A program made the translations under genes and the position numbers. 64,000 nt of DNA. It comes from Oceanospirillum linum (GTDB taxonomy: Bacteria > Pseudomonadota > Gammaproteobacteria > Pseudomonadales > Halomonadaceae). The notes under the pieces are model-generated. The model did no database searches, was not told where the DNA came from, and saw only the letters and a list, made by a program, of their open reading frames with translations. Below are positions 1 to 8,898 of this stretch, piece by piece (positions within the stretch are counted from its first letter, which is position 1; each line of letters opens with the position of its first letter). The stretch spans positions 1,054,001 through 1,118,000 of the forward strand of contig NZ_MTSD02000001.1 in the NCBI RefSeq assembly GCF_001995095.2. The letters run 5' to 3'.

Positions 1-339
1 GTAAAAAACCATAGCTCAGTCATCCCTCTTTTAGAGGAAAATAACTACCCGGTACAGAGTTATGCGACAACGACAGAAGCCTTACAGGCCCTGCTACGCA
101 GAGAAGTACCAGCCAGCGTCCTTGTTGTCAGTCATGTGGAAGCCCTGGCCCGAATGCACCCGGAGCTTTCCGATCTGATCAGCCGGGCAGAATACAGCCT
201 CCATGAAGAAGATTACTACCTGATGATCAGCCGCCAGTTCTATGCTAAAAAACCCTGGCTGGCAGAGAAAATCTGGGTAGAGCAAACTAAAGTTCAGCAG
301 GAGCTGGGCGAAAAGCTGGCAAATAAATACATTCGGTAA
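1..339 (+). CDS. C-terminal part of a probable family-3 periplasmic solute-binding protein (5' end outside window)
   Basis: The reading frame is open from the first base and stops with TAA at 337-339, giving the last 112 residues of a protein. The fragment has the look of the second lobe of a polar-amino-acid type (SBP_bac_3-like) binding protein: an alternating stretch around PLLEENNYPVQSY, a TTTEALQALL helix typical of the hinge region, a strand ending in VLVVSH, and a C-terminal helix pair after KPWLAEKIW. No catalytic motif is visible. It lies 193 bases before the ectoine operon on the same strand and is followed by a stem-loop, so it may be a separate unit. A role in ectoine uptake is possible from position only and cannot be shown here. 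The family call is tentative. Confidence 0.45.
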   Translation, partial: VKNHSSVIPLLEENNYPVQSYATTTEALQALLRREVPASVLVVSHVEALARMHPELSDLISRAEYSLHEEDYYLMISRQFYAKKPWLAEKIWVEQTKVQQELGEKLANKYIR

Positions 340-352
340 CCTGATATAAACG

Positions 353-384
353 GCCAAAAAGCACCTTTCCCGGAGCTTTTTGGC
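353..384. terminator. Perfect 10-bp stem-loop after the first gene
   Basis: GCCAAAAAGC at 353-362 pairs perfectly with GCTTTTTGGC at 375-384 around a 12-base loop. It begins 14 bases after the stop of the binding-protein fragment. The T-run is inside the stem rather than after it, so it is a weak terminator candidate that could act on either strand. Confidence 0.5.
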
Positions 385-532
385 AACACAGCCGGTGGTA
401 CCTTTTCTCTGACCTTCATGATCGTCATCTGCACATCTGCACGGATTCATAGTAAAGACAGCACTTGCTTAATCCTATTGTATGACTAGGTTTATAGAGG
501 TGAAACTTTTCTTATCGATCAGGAGGATCTCT

Positions 533-1753
533 GTGAGCGATATCAACAGCAATCAAAGCCAGCAAAGCCTACATCCGAAGACTGATAGTAATTTATGGTC
601 AGATATCATCTGGCAAGCCACTCAACTGCGTCATCAGCTCCACCAGCAGCCAGAACTGACCTGGCAGGAAAAAAAGACCTCTCAAACCATAAGACATTAT
701 CTCGACCAGCTGGGTATAACGTGGCGGGAATATGAAGATGTCGGCACCCTGGCGACACTGGCACCTAATGCCAATGGCCCCCATACGGCCCTCCGCGGAG
801 ATATCGATGCCCTTCCTATTCATGAAGAAGCCCAGGTCAGCTTTGCCTCTCAAACCTCCGGCTGCATGCATGCTTGCGGGCATGACGGGCATACCGCAGC
901 ACTCTGGGCAACAGCGGCCTGGCTAAAAGCCCATGAGGATCAGCTTCCGGGGCCCGTCACATTGATTTTCCAACCAGCAGAAGAAGGCGGGCATGGTGCA
1001 AAAGCCCTGATTGATGCTGGTGCTCTCGAGGGAATTGATCGGATTTACGGTTGGCATAACTGGCCTGCTATTCCCTATGGTCAGGCCGTTTGCCCGGATG
1101 GAACCGTGATGGCAGGTAACGGCACCTTTCATATCCGTGTAAAAGGCAAAGGAGGTCATGCCAGCCAGCCGGAGCTCTGTAGAGATCCTTTACTCGCTGG
1201 TTCCGCCATGGTGATAAACCTACAGCAAATTATTAGCCGTAGAGTCGCTCCTCAAGGTGCCGCCGTCGTCAGTGTTTGCTCCTTCAAAGCGGAAAGCGCC
1301 GCAACCGTCATCCCGGAAAGCGCTCTAATTGAGGGCAGCATACGCCTCTCCTCTCCGGAACAGCGACAACCTATAAACGCTTTAATCGAACAGATCTGCC
1401 AGGACACTGCTCGCACCTACGGCGTTGAAGCCGAGGTTGAAATCAGATCCCGATATGAAGCAACCGTGAACGATGCTCAGGCCGCTAGGGCTTTTCGAAC
1501 AGCCCTTAAAGATCAGCTCGGCGATAATTGGCAAAGCAATACGCCTGTTCCTATTATGGCGTCAGAGGACTTCAGCTATTACCTGCAGCAAATTCCCGGT
1601 GCATTTGCACTGATTGGCATGGCAGAACAAGAGAATTACACAGCCCCCTGCCATAGCCCACACTATCAGTTTAATGACCGGCTATTACCACAAGTGGTCT
1701 CTGTTTTTGCCCGATTAGTGGGCGCACCCCAGCCCAAAAAAGAGCATATTTAA
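533..1753 (+). CDS. doeB2: M20-family N2-acetyl-L-2,4-diaminobutanoate deacetylase (DoeB2 type)
   Basis: M20D amidohydrolase of the type that removes the acetyl group from N-alpha-acetyl-diaminobutyrate, the product of ectoine ring opening, giving diaminobutyrate and acetate. Metal-binding motifs are visible: MHACGHDGH near residues 106-114 and QPAEEGG near 145, with a late HSPHYQFND segment. I chose the GTG at 533 because AGGAGG (521-526) stands six bases before it; an in-frame ATG at 482 would add 17 residues but lacks such a site. The protein is 406 residues, normal for the family. It heads the operon with doeD, doeA and doeC. In Halomonas this step is done by an unrelated AstE/AspA-like DoeB, so this operon uses the alternative enzyme. 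The family is clear; the exact substrate is inferred from the neighbours. Confidence 0.85.
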   Translation: MSDINSNQSQQSLHPKTDSNLWSDIIWQATQLRHQLHQQPELTWQEKKTSQTIRHYLDQLGITWREYEDVGTLATLAPNANGPHTALRGDIDALPIHEEAQVSFASQTSGCMHACGHDGHTAALWATAAWLKAHEDQLPGPVTLIFQPAEEGGHGAKALIDAGALEGIDRIYGWHNWPAIPYGQAVCPDGTVMAGNGTFHIRVKGKGGHASQPELCRDPLLAGSAMVINLQQIISRRVAPQGAAVVSVCSFKAESAATVIPESALIEGSIRLSSPEQRQPINALIEQICQDTARTYGVEAEVEIRSRYEATVNDAQAARAFRTALKDQLGDNWQSNTPVPIMASEDFSYYLQQIPGAFALIGMAEQENYTAPCHSPHYQFNDRLLPQVVSVFARLVGAPQPKKEHI

Positions 1754-2049
1754 TGATTAATTTCATTAGCTTGCAGGATCGCCTTATCTCTCCTACGTTG
1801 AAAGCAGATCTTTTAAAAACCCGTGTTTGAGCGCTACTCGAAAATTTCGTATTGCAGAGTGCATAGCGAAACAAGCAGAGGTTTTTTTCAGCCTGAACTC
1901 TGATTCAGACAGGATCTTTCATCACTTTGGTCAGTTCCTCCAGGGAGTGTCTGGTGAACTGGCTGCATTTAAAAATACCGAGCTGCCGCAAGGGCAGTAT
2001 CTGCACACTGGGCGGTACATCGCTGTATTCGCTCAGTTTGGGAGGGGTT
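1754..2049 (+). other. 296-base gap inside the ectoine operon
   Basis: This space separates doeB2 from doeD, whereas doeD-doeA overlap and doeA-doeC are close. I see no clear terminator or promoter. An open frame with a TTG start runs from 1827 to 2063 (78 codons) and overlaps the doeD start, but it has no ribosome site and no family I recognise. The gap could hold an internal promoter or a decayed gene; nothing firm can be said. Confidence 0.3.
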
Positions 2050-3303
2050 ATGGAAATTTTTGAGCAATGGGAATCTGAAATCCGGGGCTACTCCCGGGCC
2101 TATCCAACCGTATTTGCATCGGCGTCTAATGCCCGACAGACCGATGAGGCAGGCAAAAGCTATATCGACTTCTTCGCAGGTGCAGGTGTTCTGAACTTTG
2201 GTCACAACAACCCGCACATGAAACAGGCAATCATCGACTTTATTCAGGCCGATGGTGTAGCCCATAGTCTTGATATGAGCACAACGGTTAAGCGAAGCTT
2301 TATCAGCGCATTTGCCGAAACCATTCTTAAACCCCGCAACATGAATTACAAAATGCAGTTTATGGGCCCCACCGGCACCAATGCTGTAGAGGCTGCTCTG
2401 AAACTGGCCCGCAGAGTCACAGGCCGGGAGAACATTGTCGCTTTCAGTCAGGGCTTCCATGGTATGACACTGGGCTCCCTGGCCTGCACGGCCAACCAAT
2501 ACTTCCGTAATGCTGCAGGTGTGCCACTGGGCCATGTTCAGCATGCTCCCTTTGAAAGCAATGTTGGCGGTGGACTTGAAGGCCTGGCAACCCTACGGGC
2601 CAGTTATGAAAATAGTAGTAGTGGCCTGGAAGCACCGGCTGCCTTTATTGTTGAAACCATACAAGCCGAAGGCGGGGTTAACGTTGCCAGTGAGTCCTGG
2701 CTGATGGCTCTGCAAAATCTGGCAAAAGACCTGGGAGCACTCCTGATTATCGATGAAATTCAGGTGGGATGTGGTCGCACCGGCAGCTATTTTAGCTTCG
2801 ATAAAATGGGGCTCGACCCGGACATTATTTGCCTGGCAAAAGGGATCGGCGGATTTGGCACACCACTGGCGATGAATCTGGTAAAACCGGAGCACGATGC
2901 CCACTGGCAACCAGGGGAGCATACTGGCACCTTCCGCGGACAAGGCTTCTCTTTTGTGGCAGGGCGCGAAGCACTTCGCTATTTCGAAGATGACGCTCTC
3001 ATGGCGCTAACACTGGAAAGAGGGGCGATGATTTCAGATCGAATGACAGCCCTAGCTGCCCAGTACCCTAATGTCACAGCCCGTGGTAAAGGCATGATCC
3101 AGGCACTGGACATCCAAAATGGCGCAAGCTCAAAAGCGATTGCCCGTGAATGTTTCGACAAGGGTTTACTGGTAGGTCCCTGTGGCATTGATGGCCAGGT
3201 CATCAAACTGATCCCCCCCTTAACGATCCCCGACAATGATCTGGAAGAAGGGCTACAGATACTCGAACGCGCAGTAAAAACGGTTATGGAGGCACGCCAA
3301 TGA
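2050..3303 (+). CDS. doeD: Diaminobutyrate:2-oxoglutarate transaminase, ectoine catabolism
   Basis: Class III PLP-dependent aminotransferase that converts L-2,4-diaminobutyrate to aspartate semialdehyde, handing the amino group to 2-oxoglutarate. The sequence shows YIDFFAGAGVLNFGHN near the N terminus, GPTGTNAVEAALKLAR for cofactor phosphate binding, IIDEIQVGCGRTG with the cofactor-contacting Asp, and the likely Schiff-base lysine K264 in CLAKGIGG. EctB of ectoine synthesis has the same fold and reaction, but no ectA or ectC is present and doeA overlaps the end of the gene, so a catabolic role fits. The ATG at 2050 follows GGAGGGG (2041-2047); a longer frame from 1927 has no such support. Length is 417 residues, normal for the family. 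Confidence 0.9.
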   Translation: MEIFEQWESEIRGYSRAYPTVFASASNARQTDEAGKSYIDFFAGAGVLNFGHNNPHMKQAIIDFIQADGVAHSLDMSTTVKRSFISAFAETILKPRNMNYKMQFMGPTGTNAVEAALKLARRVTGRENIVAFSQGFHGMTLGSLACTANQYFRNAAGVPLGHVQHAPFESNVGGGLEGLATLRASYENSSSGLEAPAAFIVETIQAEGGVNVASESWLMALQNLAKDLGALLIIDEIQVGCGRTGSYFSFDKMGLDPDIICLAKGIGGFGTPLAMNLVKPEHDAHWQPGEHTGTFRGQGFSFVAGREALRYFEDDALMALTLERGAMISDRMTALAAQYPNVTARGKGMIQALDIQNGASSKAIARECFDKGLLVGPCGIDGQVIKLIPPLTIPDNDLEEGLQILERAVKTVMEARQ

Positions 3304-4622
3304 AGCAACGGGATGATATGACCTTTCCATTCGCAGAGTATGAGCGACGTTTGAATGATCTCCGCCAACGAATGAAAGAGCGTCTTCTGGATGCGGTGAT
3401 TATCACCGATCCCGAAAATCTGATGTACCTGACAGACTATCAAACCACTGGATACTCCTATTTCCAGGCACTGGTCGTTCCCCAGGACGATGAGCCCTTT
3501 ATGATTACTCGTATGATGGAGGCCTCTAATATACATGCCCGTACCTGGGTCGAAAAAACCCGTCCTTACCCGGATACAGGCGATGCGATTCAGATGCTGA
3601 TTGAGTCACTGAGAGAGTTTGGTTTATCGGATAAAATACTGGGCTACGAGCGCAACAGCTATTTCTTCCCCGCATACCATCAGGACTACCTGCATACCGC
3701 CTTCACCGATGGCCGTCTGATGGACTGCTTTGGCATTGTAGAAGAAGGACGTGCCTGCAAGTCAGAAGCAGAATTGGAGATTATGCGAATCGCCGCAAAA
3801 GCCACCGTTGCCGGGATGCGGGCAGGCTTTGATGCTGTATACCCAGGTGTGACAGAAAACGAGATAGGGGCCGCTATTAGTGAAGCGATGTTCCGTGCAG
3901 GAGGAGAGCCGCCGGCAGTGATGCCCTATGTCACTTCAGGCCCTCGGTCCATGATCGGCCACGCAACCTGGGAAGGGCGCAAAGTTCAGCCCGGCGAGCA
4001 TGTATTTCTGGAAGTTGCAGGCTGCTATCGGCGCTACCACACCGCGATGATGCGCACCGTGGTTTGCGGAGAACTGAGCGATTCCATGTACAAAGCACAG
4101 GAAACCATGAAGCACGCCCTTAAGCAGGTTCGTGCCGAACTTCGCCCAGGCATGACCGTCTCCGATGCAGATAACCTGGTACGCACCATCATCACAGAAA
4201 ATGATGTAGGTGCCCGCCTGATCACACGCTCCGGCTACTCCATCGGCATCGCATTTCCACCCAGTTGGGATGAGGGCTATATCATCAGCCTGAAGCAAGG
4301 CGACAGCACCATACTAAAACCAGGTATGACCTTTCATATTATCCCATGGATGTGGGGTGTTGATGGCGATAAAACCTGTGGCATCTCAGACACTATCTAT
4401 ATTACCGATACAGGTTGTGCTTCTTTCTTCGAAGGTATGGAGGAGGATTTTATCGTTAAACCTGAAACAGAGATCAAGGATGTCATCCCGAGTACCTTTC
4501 CCACCGAAAATGCTCAGGCAACGGTACAGGCCCTGAAGAAGAACAAACACACTAAATCGGGAAAAGCAGCGGGCAAAGAGAAACACCACACTAAATCTAA
4601 AGCCACCAAGAAAACGTCCTGA
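3300..4622 (+). CDS. doeA: Ectoine hydrolase (M24/creatinase-like)
   Basis: Opens the ectoine ring to N-acetyl-diaminobutyrate. It has the creatinase-type N-terminal domain followed by the pita-bread M24 domain (VMPYVTSGPRSMIGHATWEG, then PGEHVFLEVAG and YHTAMMRTVVCG). The Asp pair that holds metals in true M24 peptidases is not seen in these segments, as expected for a creatinase-like hydrolase. Its ATG overlaps the doeD stop (ATGA, 3300-3303), and GGAGG lies just upstream, so translation is probably coupled. The protein is 440 residues, about 40 longer than I expect for DoeA; the excess is a Lys-rich tail after about residue 405, rich in KK, HTK and SKATKK. That tail is unusual and of unknown use. 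Family and pathway are secure. Confidence 0.92.
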   Translation: MKQRDDMTFPFAEYERRLNDLRQRMKERLLDAVIITDPENLMYLTDYQTTGYSYFQALVVPQDDEPFMITRMMEASNIHARTWVEKTRPYPDTGDAIQMLIESLREFGLSDKILGYERNSYFFPAYHQDYLHTAFTDGRLMDCFGIVEEGRACKSEAELEIMRIAAKATVAGMRAGFDAVYPGVTENEIGAAISEAMFRAGGEPPAVMPYVTSGPRSMIGHATWEGRKVQPGEHVFLEVAGCYRRYHTAMMRTVVCGELSDSMYKAQETMKHALKQVRAELRPGMTVSDADNLVRTIITENDVGARLITRSGYSIGIAFPPSWDEGYIISLKQGDSTILKPGMTFHIIPWMWGVDGDKTCGISDTIYITDTGCASFFEGMEEDFIVKPETEIKDVIPSTFPTENAQATVQALKKNKHTKSGKAAGKEKHHTKSKATKKTS

Positions 4623-4660
4623 GCGCAGCTAAACGCCTGACCGATGACAAGGAGCCTGAT

Positions 4661-6031
4661 ATGTTATCCGTAATCAATCCGACAACCGGACAGACACTTT
4701 ATGAAAAACCATCCCTGGACAAAGCCGGAATGGAGCAACGCGTGGAGGCCTCTTACGAGGCCTGGCAGACTTGGCGTAAATTCAGCTTTGCCGACAGAGC
4801 TGTGGTACTGATCAAAGTTGCCCGTATCATGCGCGAAAGTGTTGATATGCTGGCGATACCCATGACAGAAGAGATGGGTAAGCCTATTAAAGAAGCAAGA
4901 GCTGAAGTCATCAAGGCCGCCTGGTGTGCTGAACATTACGCCGAGCATGCTGAGGAGTACCTCAGTCCTAAAACACTGCCATCCGATGCCAGTCACAGTT
5001 ATGTGCAGCATCTTCCCATAGGCCCAGCTTTAGGCGTTCTGCCCTGGAACGCCCCTTTCTGGTTGGCATTTCGCTTTTGCGCCCCAACACTGATGGCCGG
5101 TAATACCTGCCTGATGAAGCATGACCCCCATGTACCGGGTTGTGCCGAGGCAATTGCCGGCCTGTTTAAACAAGCAGGAATTCCTGACAACATTATGCAA
5201 AATCTCCCGTTACAGACACCTGAGGTAGAAGCCGCAATCCGGCACCCCCGGATTCAGGCTGTATCCTTCACAGGGTCTGGTAAAGCGGGGAGCATCGTCG
5301 CATCAATCGCTGCCTCAGAAATCAAACCCTCCGTTCTTGAGTTAGGTGGCTCTGACCCCGCCATTGTACTGGCAGATGCTGATCTGGAAGCCGCAGCCGA
5401 TGCCATTACTCTGTCACGGATTATCAATGCCGGTCAGTCCTGTATAGCGGCTAAGCGCATCATTGTGGAAGAAGCCGTACACGATAACTTTGTGGCTAAG
5501 CTAAAGCTACGCTTAGAAAAGCTGAAGATGGGAGACCCAAAGGAGGAAAGCACAGATATAGGCCCCATCGCCCGACAAGACCTTAGGGACAATCTCGATC
5601 GACAGGTGCGGCAGACCCTTGACGCTGGGGGGCGCTGCCTCCTCGGTGGTGAGATTCCTGAGCGGGACGGTTTTTTCTATCCCGTTACTCTGCTGGTAAA
5701 TGTCACCAATGAGATGCTGGCCTGCCGCGAAGAAACTTTTGGACCTATCGCTGTAGTGATAAAAGCCTCTGATGCCGATGAAGCAATCAATATCGCCAAC
5801 GATACCGAGTATGGCCTCGCAGCATCTATATGGACCGATGCCGAAAGGGGCGAAGCAATGGCCCGGGAAATCATGGCCGGTCAGGTTGTCGTTAACGGCA
5901 TCGTAAAAACCGACCCTAGGTTGCCAAGTGGTGGCATAAAGCGCTCAGGCTTTGGCCGGGAGCTAGGCCCTCACGGCATCATGGAGTTTGTAAATACTCA
6001 GCAAGTCTGGGTTGGGCCCAAAACCGAGTGA
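4661..6031 (+). CDS. doeC: NAD(P)-dependent aspartate-semialdehyde dehydrogenase of ectoine catabolism
   Basis: Aldehyde dehydrogenase superfamily member that oxidises aspartate semialdehyde to aspartate, the last step of the pathway. It resembles succinate-semialdehyde dehydrogenases. Seen directly: PWNAPFWLAFR at the cofactor site, FTGSGKAG, the general base E227 in LELGGSDP, the nucleophile C261 in NAGQSCIAAKR, and the late EETFGPIAVV motif. At 456 residues it is full length. An AAGGAG ribosome site lies before the ATG. It sits 38 bases after doeA on the same strand and ends the operon; a terminator follows about 100 bases on. The substrate is taken from context; by sequence alone it could be called a succinate-semialdehyde dehydrogenase. 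Confidence 0.88.
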   Translation: MLSVINPTTGQTLYEKPSLDKAGMEQRVEASYEAWQTWRKFSFADRAVVLIKVARIMRESVDMLAIPMTEEMGKPIKEARAEVIKAAWCAEHYAEHAEEYLSPKTLPSDASHSYVQHLPIGPALGVLPWNAPFWLAFRFCAPTLMAGNTCLMKHDPHVPGCAEAIAGLFKQAGIPDNIMQNLPLQTPEVEAAIRHPRIQAVSFTGSGKAGSIVASIAASEIKPSVLELGGSDPAIVLADADLEAAADAITLSRIINAGQSCIAAKRIIVEEAVHDNFVAKLKLRLEKLKMGDPKEESTDIGPIARQDLRDNLDRQVRQTLDAGGRCLLGGEIPERDGFFYPVTLLVNVTNEMLACREETFGPIAVVIKASDADEAINIANDTEYGLAASIWTDAERGEAMAREIMAGQVVVNGIVKTDPRLPSGGIKRSGFGRELGPHGIMEFVNTQQVWVGPKTE

Positions 6032-6131
6032 CGCCCGATACCCGCAAATTTTTACAACCCCTTACCCAAGAATCACGGAGCAAACAAAAAAGATGTCCCG
6101 AAAGGATTTGTCATTAAATCCTCCCTCTAAA

Positions 6132-6161
6132 CCCCGGTGGCTATTCTGCCGGGGCTTTTTT
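6132..6161 (+). terminator. Rho-independent terminator of the doe operon
   Basis: CCCCGG (6132-6137) pairs with CCGGGG (6149-6154), followed by CTTTTTT. It lies 100 bases after the doeC stop. The rest of the 315-base gap to rhlE (6032-6346) holds a short ACCGC/GCGGT hairpin near 6273-6288 and a TATACAAT string near 6233 that may be a -10 element; no gene is seen. Confidence 0.8.
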
Positions 6162-6346
6162 CAGCTGCCTCAATACAGAAATACCTTTGCAGCATTTTTG
6201 CTAAGATGCACCCAGTAACAAGAAAAACACATTATACAATGGCCCTCATGCGGCACATGCTGTAAGCTTCACCACCGCTTTATGCGGTCCCCTGTATGCA
6301 CCTTGTGCGCCTGCTTTTTTATCTATTTATTAAGAGATCACCGGTT

Positions 6347-7765
6347 ATGAGCTTTGCCGATCTGGGCCTTAGCGCCCCTATTCTTGCCGCCGTCAGCGAG
6401 CAGGGTTATGAAACTCCATCCCCGATTCAGGCACAGGCGATTCCGGCAGTAATCGCAGGCAAAGACGTGATGGCTGCGGCTCAAACCGGCACAGGTAAAA
6501 CAGCAGGATTCACCTTGCCGCTGCTGGAGCGCCTGAGCAAAGGTCAGCTTACCAAGAGTAATCAGGTGCGGGCACTGATTCTGACACCGACCAGAGAACT
6601 TGCCGCACAGGTCGGAGAAAGTGTATCTCTCTACAGCAAAGGCCTGCCTCTGCGCAGCAGTGTAGTATTTGGTGGGGTAAAAATTAACCCACAGATCGCA
6701 CGGCTGAAACACGGTTGCGATATTCTGGTTGCGACACCTGGCCGCCTGCTCGACCTCTATCAACAGGGGGCGGTGCGTTTTAACCACCTTGAAATACTGG
6801 TGCTGGACGAAGCTGACCGTATGCTGGATATGGGCTTTATCCATGATATTCGCAAAATTTTGGCGGTCCTCCCTGCAAAGCGTCAGAATCTGATGTTTTC
6901 AGCGACTTTCTCCGACGAAATTCGCAAGCTGGCAAAAGGTATTGCTCATCAACCGGTTGAAGTATCGGTTGCGCCTGCAAACTCCACTGCACAAACTGTG
7001 AAACAGTGGATTAGTCCGGTAGATAAAAACCGTAAATCGGCCCTGCTTTCCCATCTGATAAAAAGCGAGAGCTGGCATCAGGTATTGGTTTTCACCCGTA
7101 CCAAGCATGGTGCGAATAAGCTGACCAAGGTACTGGAAAAGAATGGCATCAGCGCGGCCGCGATTCACGGGAATAAAAGCCAGGGTGCGAGAACTAAAGC
7201 ACTGGCTGCTTTTAAAAGCGGTGAGATTAGTACGCTGGTTGCGACAGACATCGCAGCACGGGGATTGGATATTGACCAACTACCCCAGGTCGTCAATTTT
7301 GAACTGCCAAACGTGCCCGAAGACTACGTACACCGAATTGGCCGCACAGGCAGGGCAGGCGCTTCCGGGCAAGCAGTATCCTTAGTCAGTGCAGATGAAA
7401 CTAAACAGCTGAATGATATTGAGCGCCTTATTCAGAATAAACTCGAACGCCATACCGTTGCAGGCTTTGAACCCACAAATGACCTGGGGTCTTCATCCCC
7501 TTCCCGACCTCAGAAGCCAAGGCGCTCACGCCCTCAGGGTGAACATAAAGATGGTCAGCGTTCCGGTGAAAATGCCCGTGGCCATAAGCCTGCCGGTAAA
7601 AACCGTCGTCATGCCGATAAGGCATCAGGTGAGGGCAAGCCCGCTTCACGCGACAAGCTAAGTGCTAATCATTCAAGCTCTGGCAATACATCTCGCCAGT
7701 CTGAGAACAAACCCAAGCGCAGCTTCTCAGCTAACAAACAAACCTCACCTTGGGGTAACCGTTGA
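6347..7765 (+). CDS. rhlE: DEAD-box ATP-dependent RNA helicase, RhlE type
   Basis: Cytoplasmic RNA helicase of ribosome assembly and mRNA turnover. Motifs in order: Q motif region ([13 protein letters not shown], about residues 22-34), Walker A AQTGTGKT (about 47-54), [16 protein letters not shown] at about 152, SAT (MFSATFSD), then in the second RecA domain [10 protein letters not shown] and [10 protein letters not shown]. The tail after residue 375 is rich in Arg, Lys, Ser, Gly and Pro, as in RhlE proteins that use a basic disordered end to hold RNA. I start at the ATG at 6347, where the conserved MSFADLGL begins; a frame from 6296 adds 17 hydrophobic residues foreign to the family. Length is 472 residues. 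It is monocistronic, with a terminator after it. Confidence 0.93.
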   Translation: MSFADLGLSAPILAAVSEQGYETPSPIQAQAIPAVIAGKDVMAAAQTGTGKTAGFTLPLLERLSKGQLTKSNQVRALILTPTRELAAQVGESVSLYSKGLPLRSSVVFGGVKINPQIARLKHGCDILVATPGRLLDLYQQGAVRFNHLEILVLDEADRMLDMGFIHDIRKILAVLPAKRQNLMFSATFSDEIRKLAKGIAHQPVEVSVAPANSTAQTVKQWISPVDKNRKSALLSHLIKSESWHQVLVFTRTKHGANKLTKVLEKNGISAAAIHGNKSQGARTKALAAFKSGEISTLVATDIAARGLDIDQLPQVVNFELPNVPEDYVHRIGRTGRAGASGQAVSLVSADETKQLNDIERLIQNKLERHTVAGFEPTNDLGSSSPSRPQKPRRSRPQGEHKDGQRSGENARGHKPAGKNRRHADKASGEGKPASRDKLSANHSSSGNTSRQSENKPKRSFSANKQTSPWGNR

Positions 7766-7810
7766 CCCGGCGGATTCCAGCCCAATATATCAAGGGCGAT
7801 AAGCCCTGAT

Positions 7811-7838
7811 AAAAATGCTCCTGATGGGGCATTTTTTT
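7811..7838 (+). terminator. Rho-independent terminator after rhlE
   Basis: ATGCTCC (7815-7821) pairs with GGGGCAT (7826-7832, one G-U) around a short loop, followed by a run of seven T. Confidence 0.8.
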
Positions 7839-7963
7839 CGCCTGGCCTCCTTAGAACCCGTTGCCAAAATTGCTGGCAGTAAAAGGAAGCCCGCTGAATC
7901 CGGGGCGAGAAGAGAAGCAGACTCAGCGGGCTTATTACACTTTCAACAAATAAAAACCTGTAT

Positions 7964-8578
7964 TTATTCGAGCAAACGCCGGATCAGAGCCATCACCTCT
8001 TGCTGCTCATGATCATTCAGTTCGCCGTCTTTCACCCAACGCACCCGATTTTCCGTGTCCACCACAATAACTGCAGAGCTTTTCTCCTTCAGCCCCCAAG
8101 CTGAGCGTGCAACGCCCTCTTTATCCAAAACCATCATTGACCATGGAAACTCTTCTTTGCTGCTCTCCAGCTTACCTTTTACAATACCGCCGGTTCCCCA
8201 GATTGCATCATCGGTATTGACGACTGTTACCGTCTGATAACGGTCTTTAGGTAGATTCTCAGCTTTAATACGGTCAATTAACGGAGCATTCAGAGCCTTG
8301 GCTGAAGAACGACCTGCTATATGCTGAATCACATATACCTTGCCCGTTAGCTGCTGGCTTTGCCAGGGACTGTAGTCAATCTTTCCGGCATTAAGCACTA
8401 GCTCACCGCCATCCTCTACACTCACAGCCGGTAACGATGCCTCAGGGACAACCGCAGCATAACTCTGCCAGGACATACCCAGGATCAGCATCAGAAATGC
8501 ATTTTTAAGCACGACGAATAAGCTCCTTCCCCGTGAGCTATGTTGTATATTTCTCAGATAATGGAATCGGAATGCCAT
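7964..8578 (-). CDS. ytfJ: YtfJ family periplasmic protein
   Basis: Strong match in memory to E. coli YtfJ: the block VYVIQHIAGRSSAKALNAPL, then RYQTVTVVNTDDAIWGTGG and FPWSMMVLDKEGVA are hallmarks. The family has a thioredoxin-like fold but no CxxC, and its function is not established. The N terminus is long: a basic stretch (MAFRFHYLRNIQHSSRGR) before a hydrophobic segment ending at SYA, a plausible signal-peptidase site near residue 41. The ATG at 8578 has AAGGAG upstream. Reading minus, it lies downstream of the two cold-shock genes but is separated from them by a terminator and a 9-bp tandem repeat array, so it probably has its own promoter between 8579 and 8700. Confidence 0.88.
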   Translation of the reverse strand: MAFRFHYLRNIQHSSRGRSLFVVLKNAFLMLILGMSWQSYAAVVPEASLPAVSVEDGGELVLNAGKIDYSPWQSQQLTGKVYVIQHIAGRSSAKALNAPLIDRIKAENLPKDRYQTVTVVNTDDAIWGTGGIVKGKLESSKEEFPWSMMVLDKEGVARSAWGLKEKSSAVIVVDTENRVRWVKDGELNDHEQQEVMALIRRLLE

Positions 8579-8700
8579 AGAAATCTCCTTTCATTTTTAT
8601 TTTTATCCCGGATACGTTAATGGCCAGGACTGATTTTCAGGACAATTCAGCCTAAACCAATTCCATTTAATTTAAAACAGTCGTTTGTTTTAATTTTCAC

Positions 8701-8826
8701 AAAACAGAGAAAACAGAGAAAACAGAGAAAACAGAGAAAACAGAGAAAACAGAGAAAACAGAGAAAACAGAGAAAACAGAGAAAACAGAGAAAACAGAGA
8801 AAACAGAGAAAACAGAGAAAACAGAA
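8701..8826. repeat. 9-bp tandem repeat (minisatellite), 13 perfect copies plus one
   Basis: The unit AAAACAGAG repeats 13 times without error from 8701 to 8817; a 14th copy (8818-8826) has one change. On the minus strand it would read as Cys-Phe-Leu over and over, but there is no sign it is translated. It lies 122 bases upstream of the ytfJ start and just beyond the csp terminator. Perfect short repeats like this change copy number by slippage, so the length may differ between strains. Confidence 0.95.
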
Positions 8827-8845
8827 GAGTATGAATTTCAGGCAT

Positions 8846-8873
8846 AAAAAAAGCCAGTCACTAGGACTGGCTT
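8846..8873 (-). terminator. Terminator of the downstream csp copy
   Basis: Read on the minus strand, AGCCAGTCC and GACTGGCT form a stem around a short loop and are followed by seven T. The same element follows the other copy at 9345-9372. Confidence 0.85.
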
Positions 8874-8898
8874 CTTTCAAACAAGGTTATCTGTAAAA

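Noticed and set aside
1827-2063. 78-codon frame with TTG start in the doeB2-doeD gap
   Set aside because: No ribosome site, no family resemblance, and it runs over the well-supported doeD start. Kept only as a remark in the gap entry.
1969-2544. 191-codon minus-strand frame opposite doeD
   Set aside because: Shadow of doeD; no recognisable protein features.
8647-8880. 77-codon minus-strand frame made of Cys-Phe-Leu repeats
   Set aside because: It is simply the 9-bp tandem repeat read in a frame; it crosses the csp terminator and has no ribosome site.
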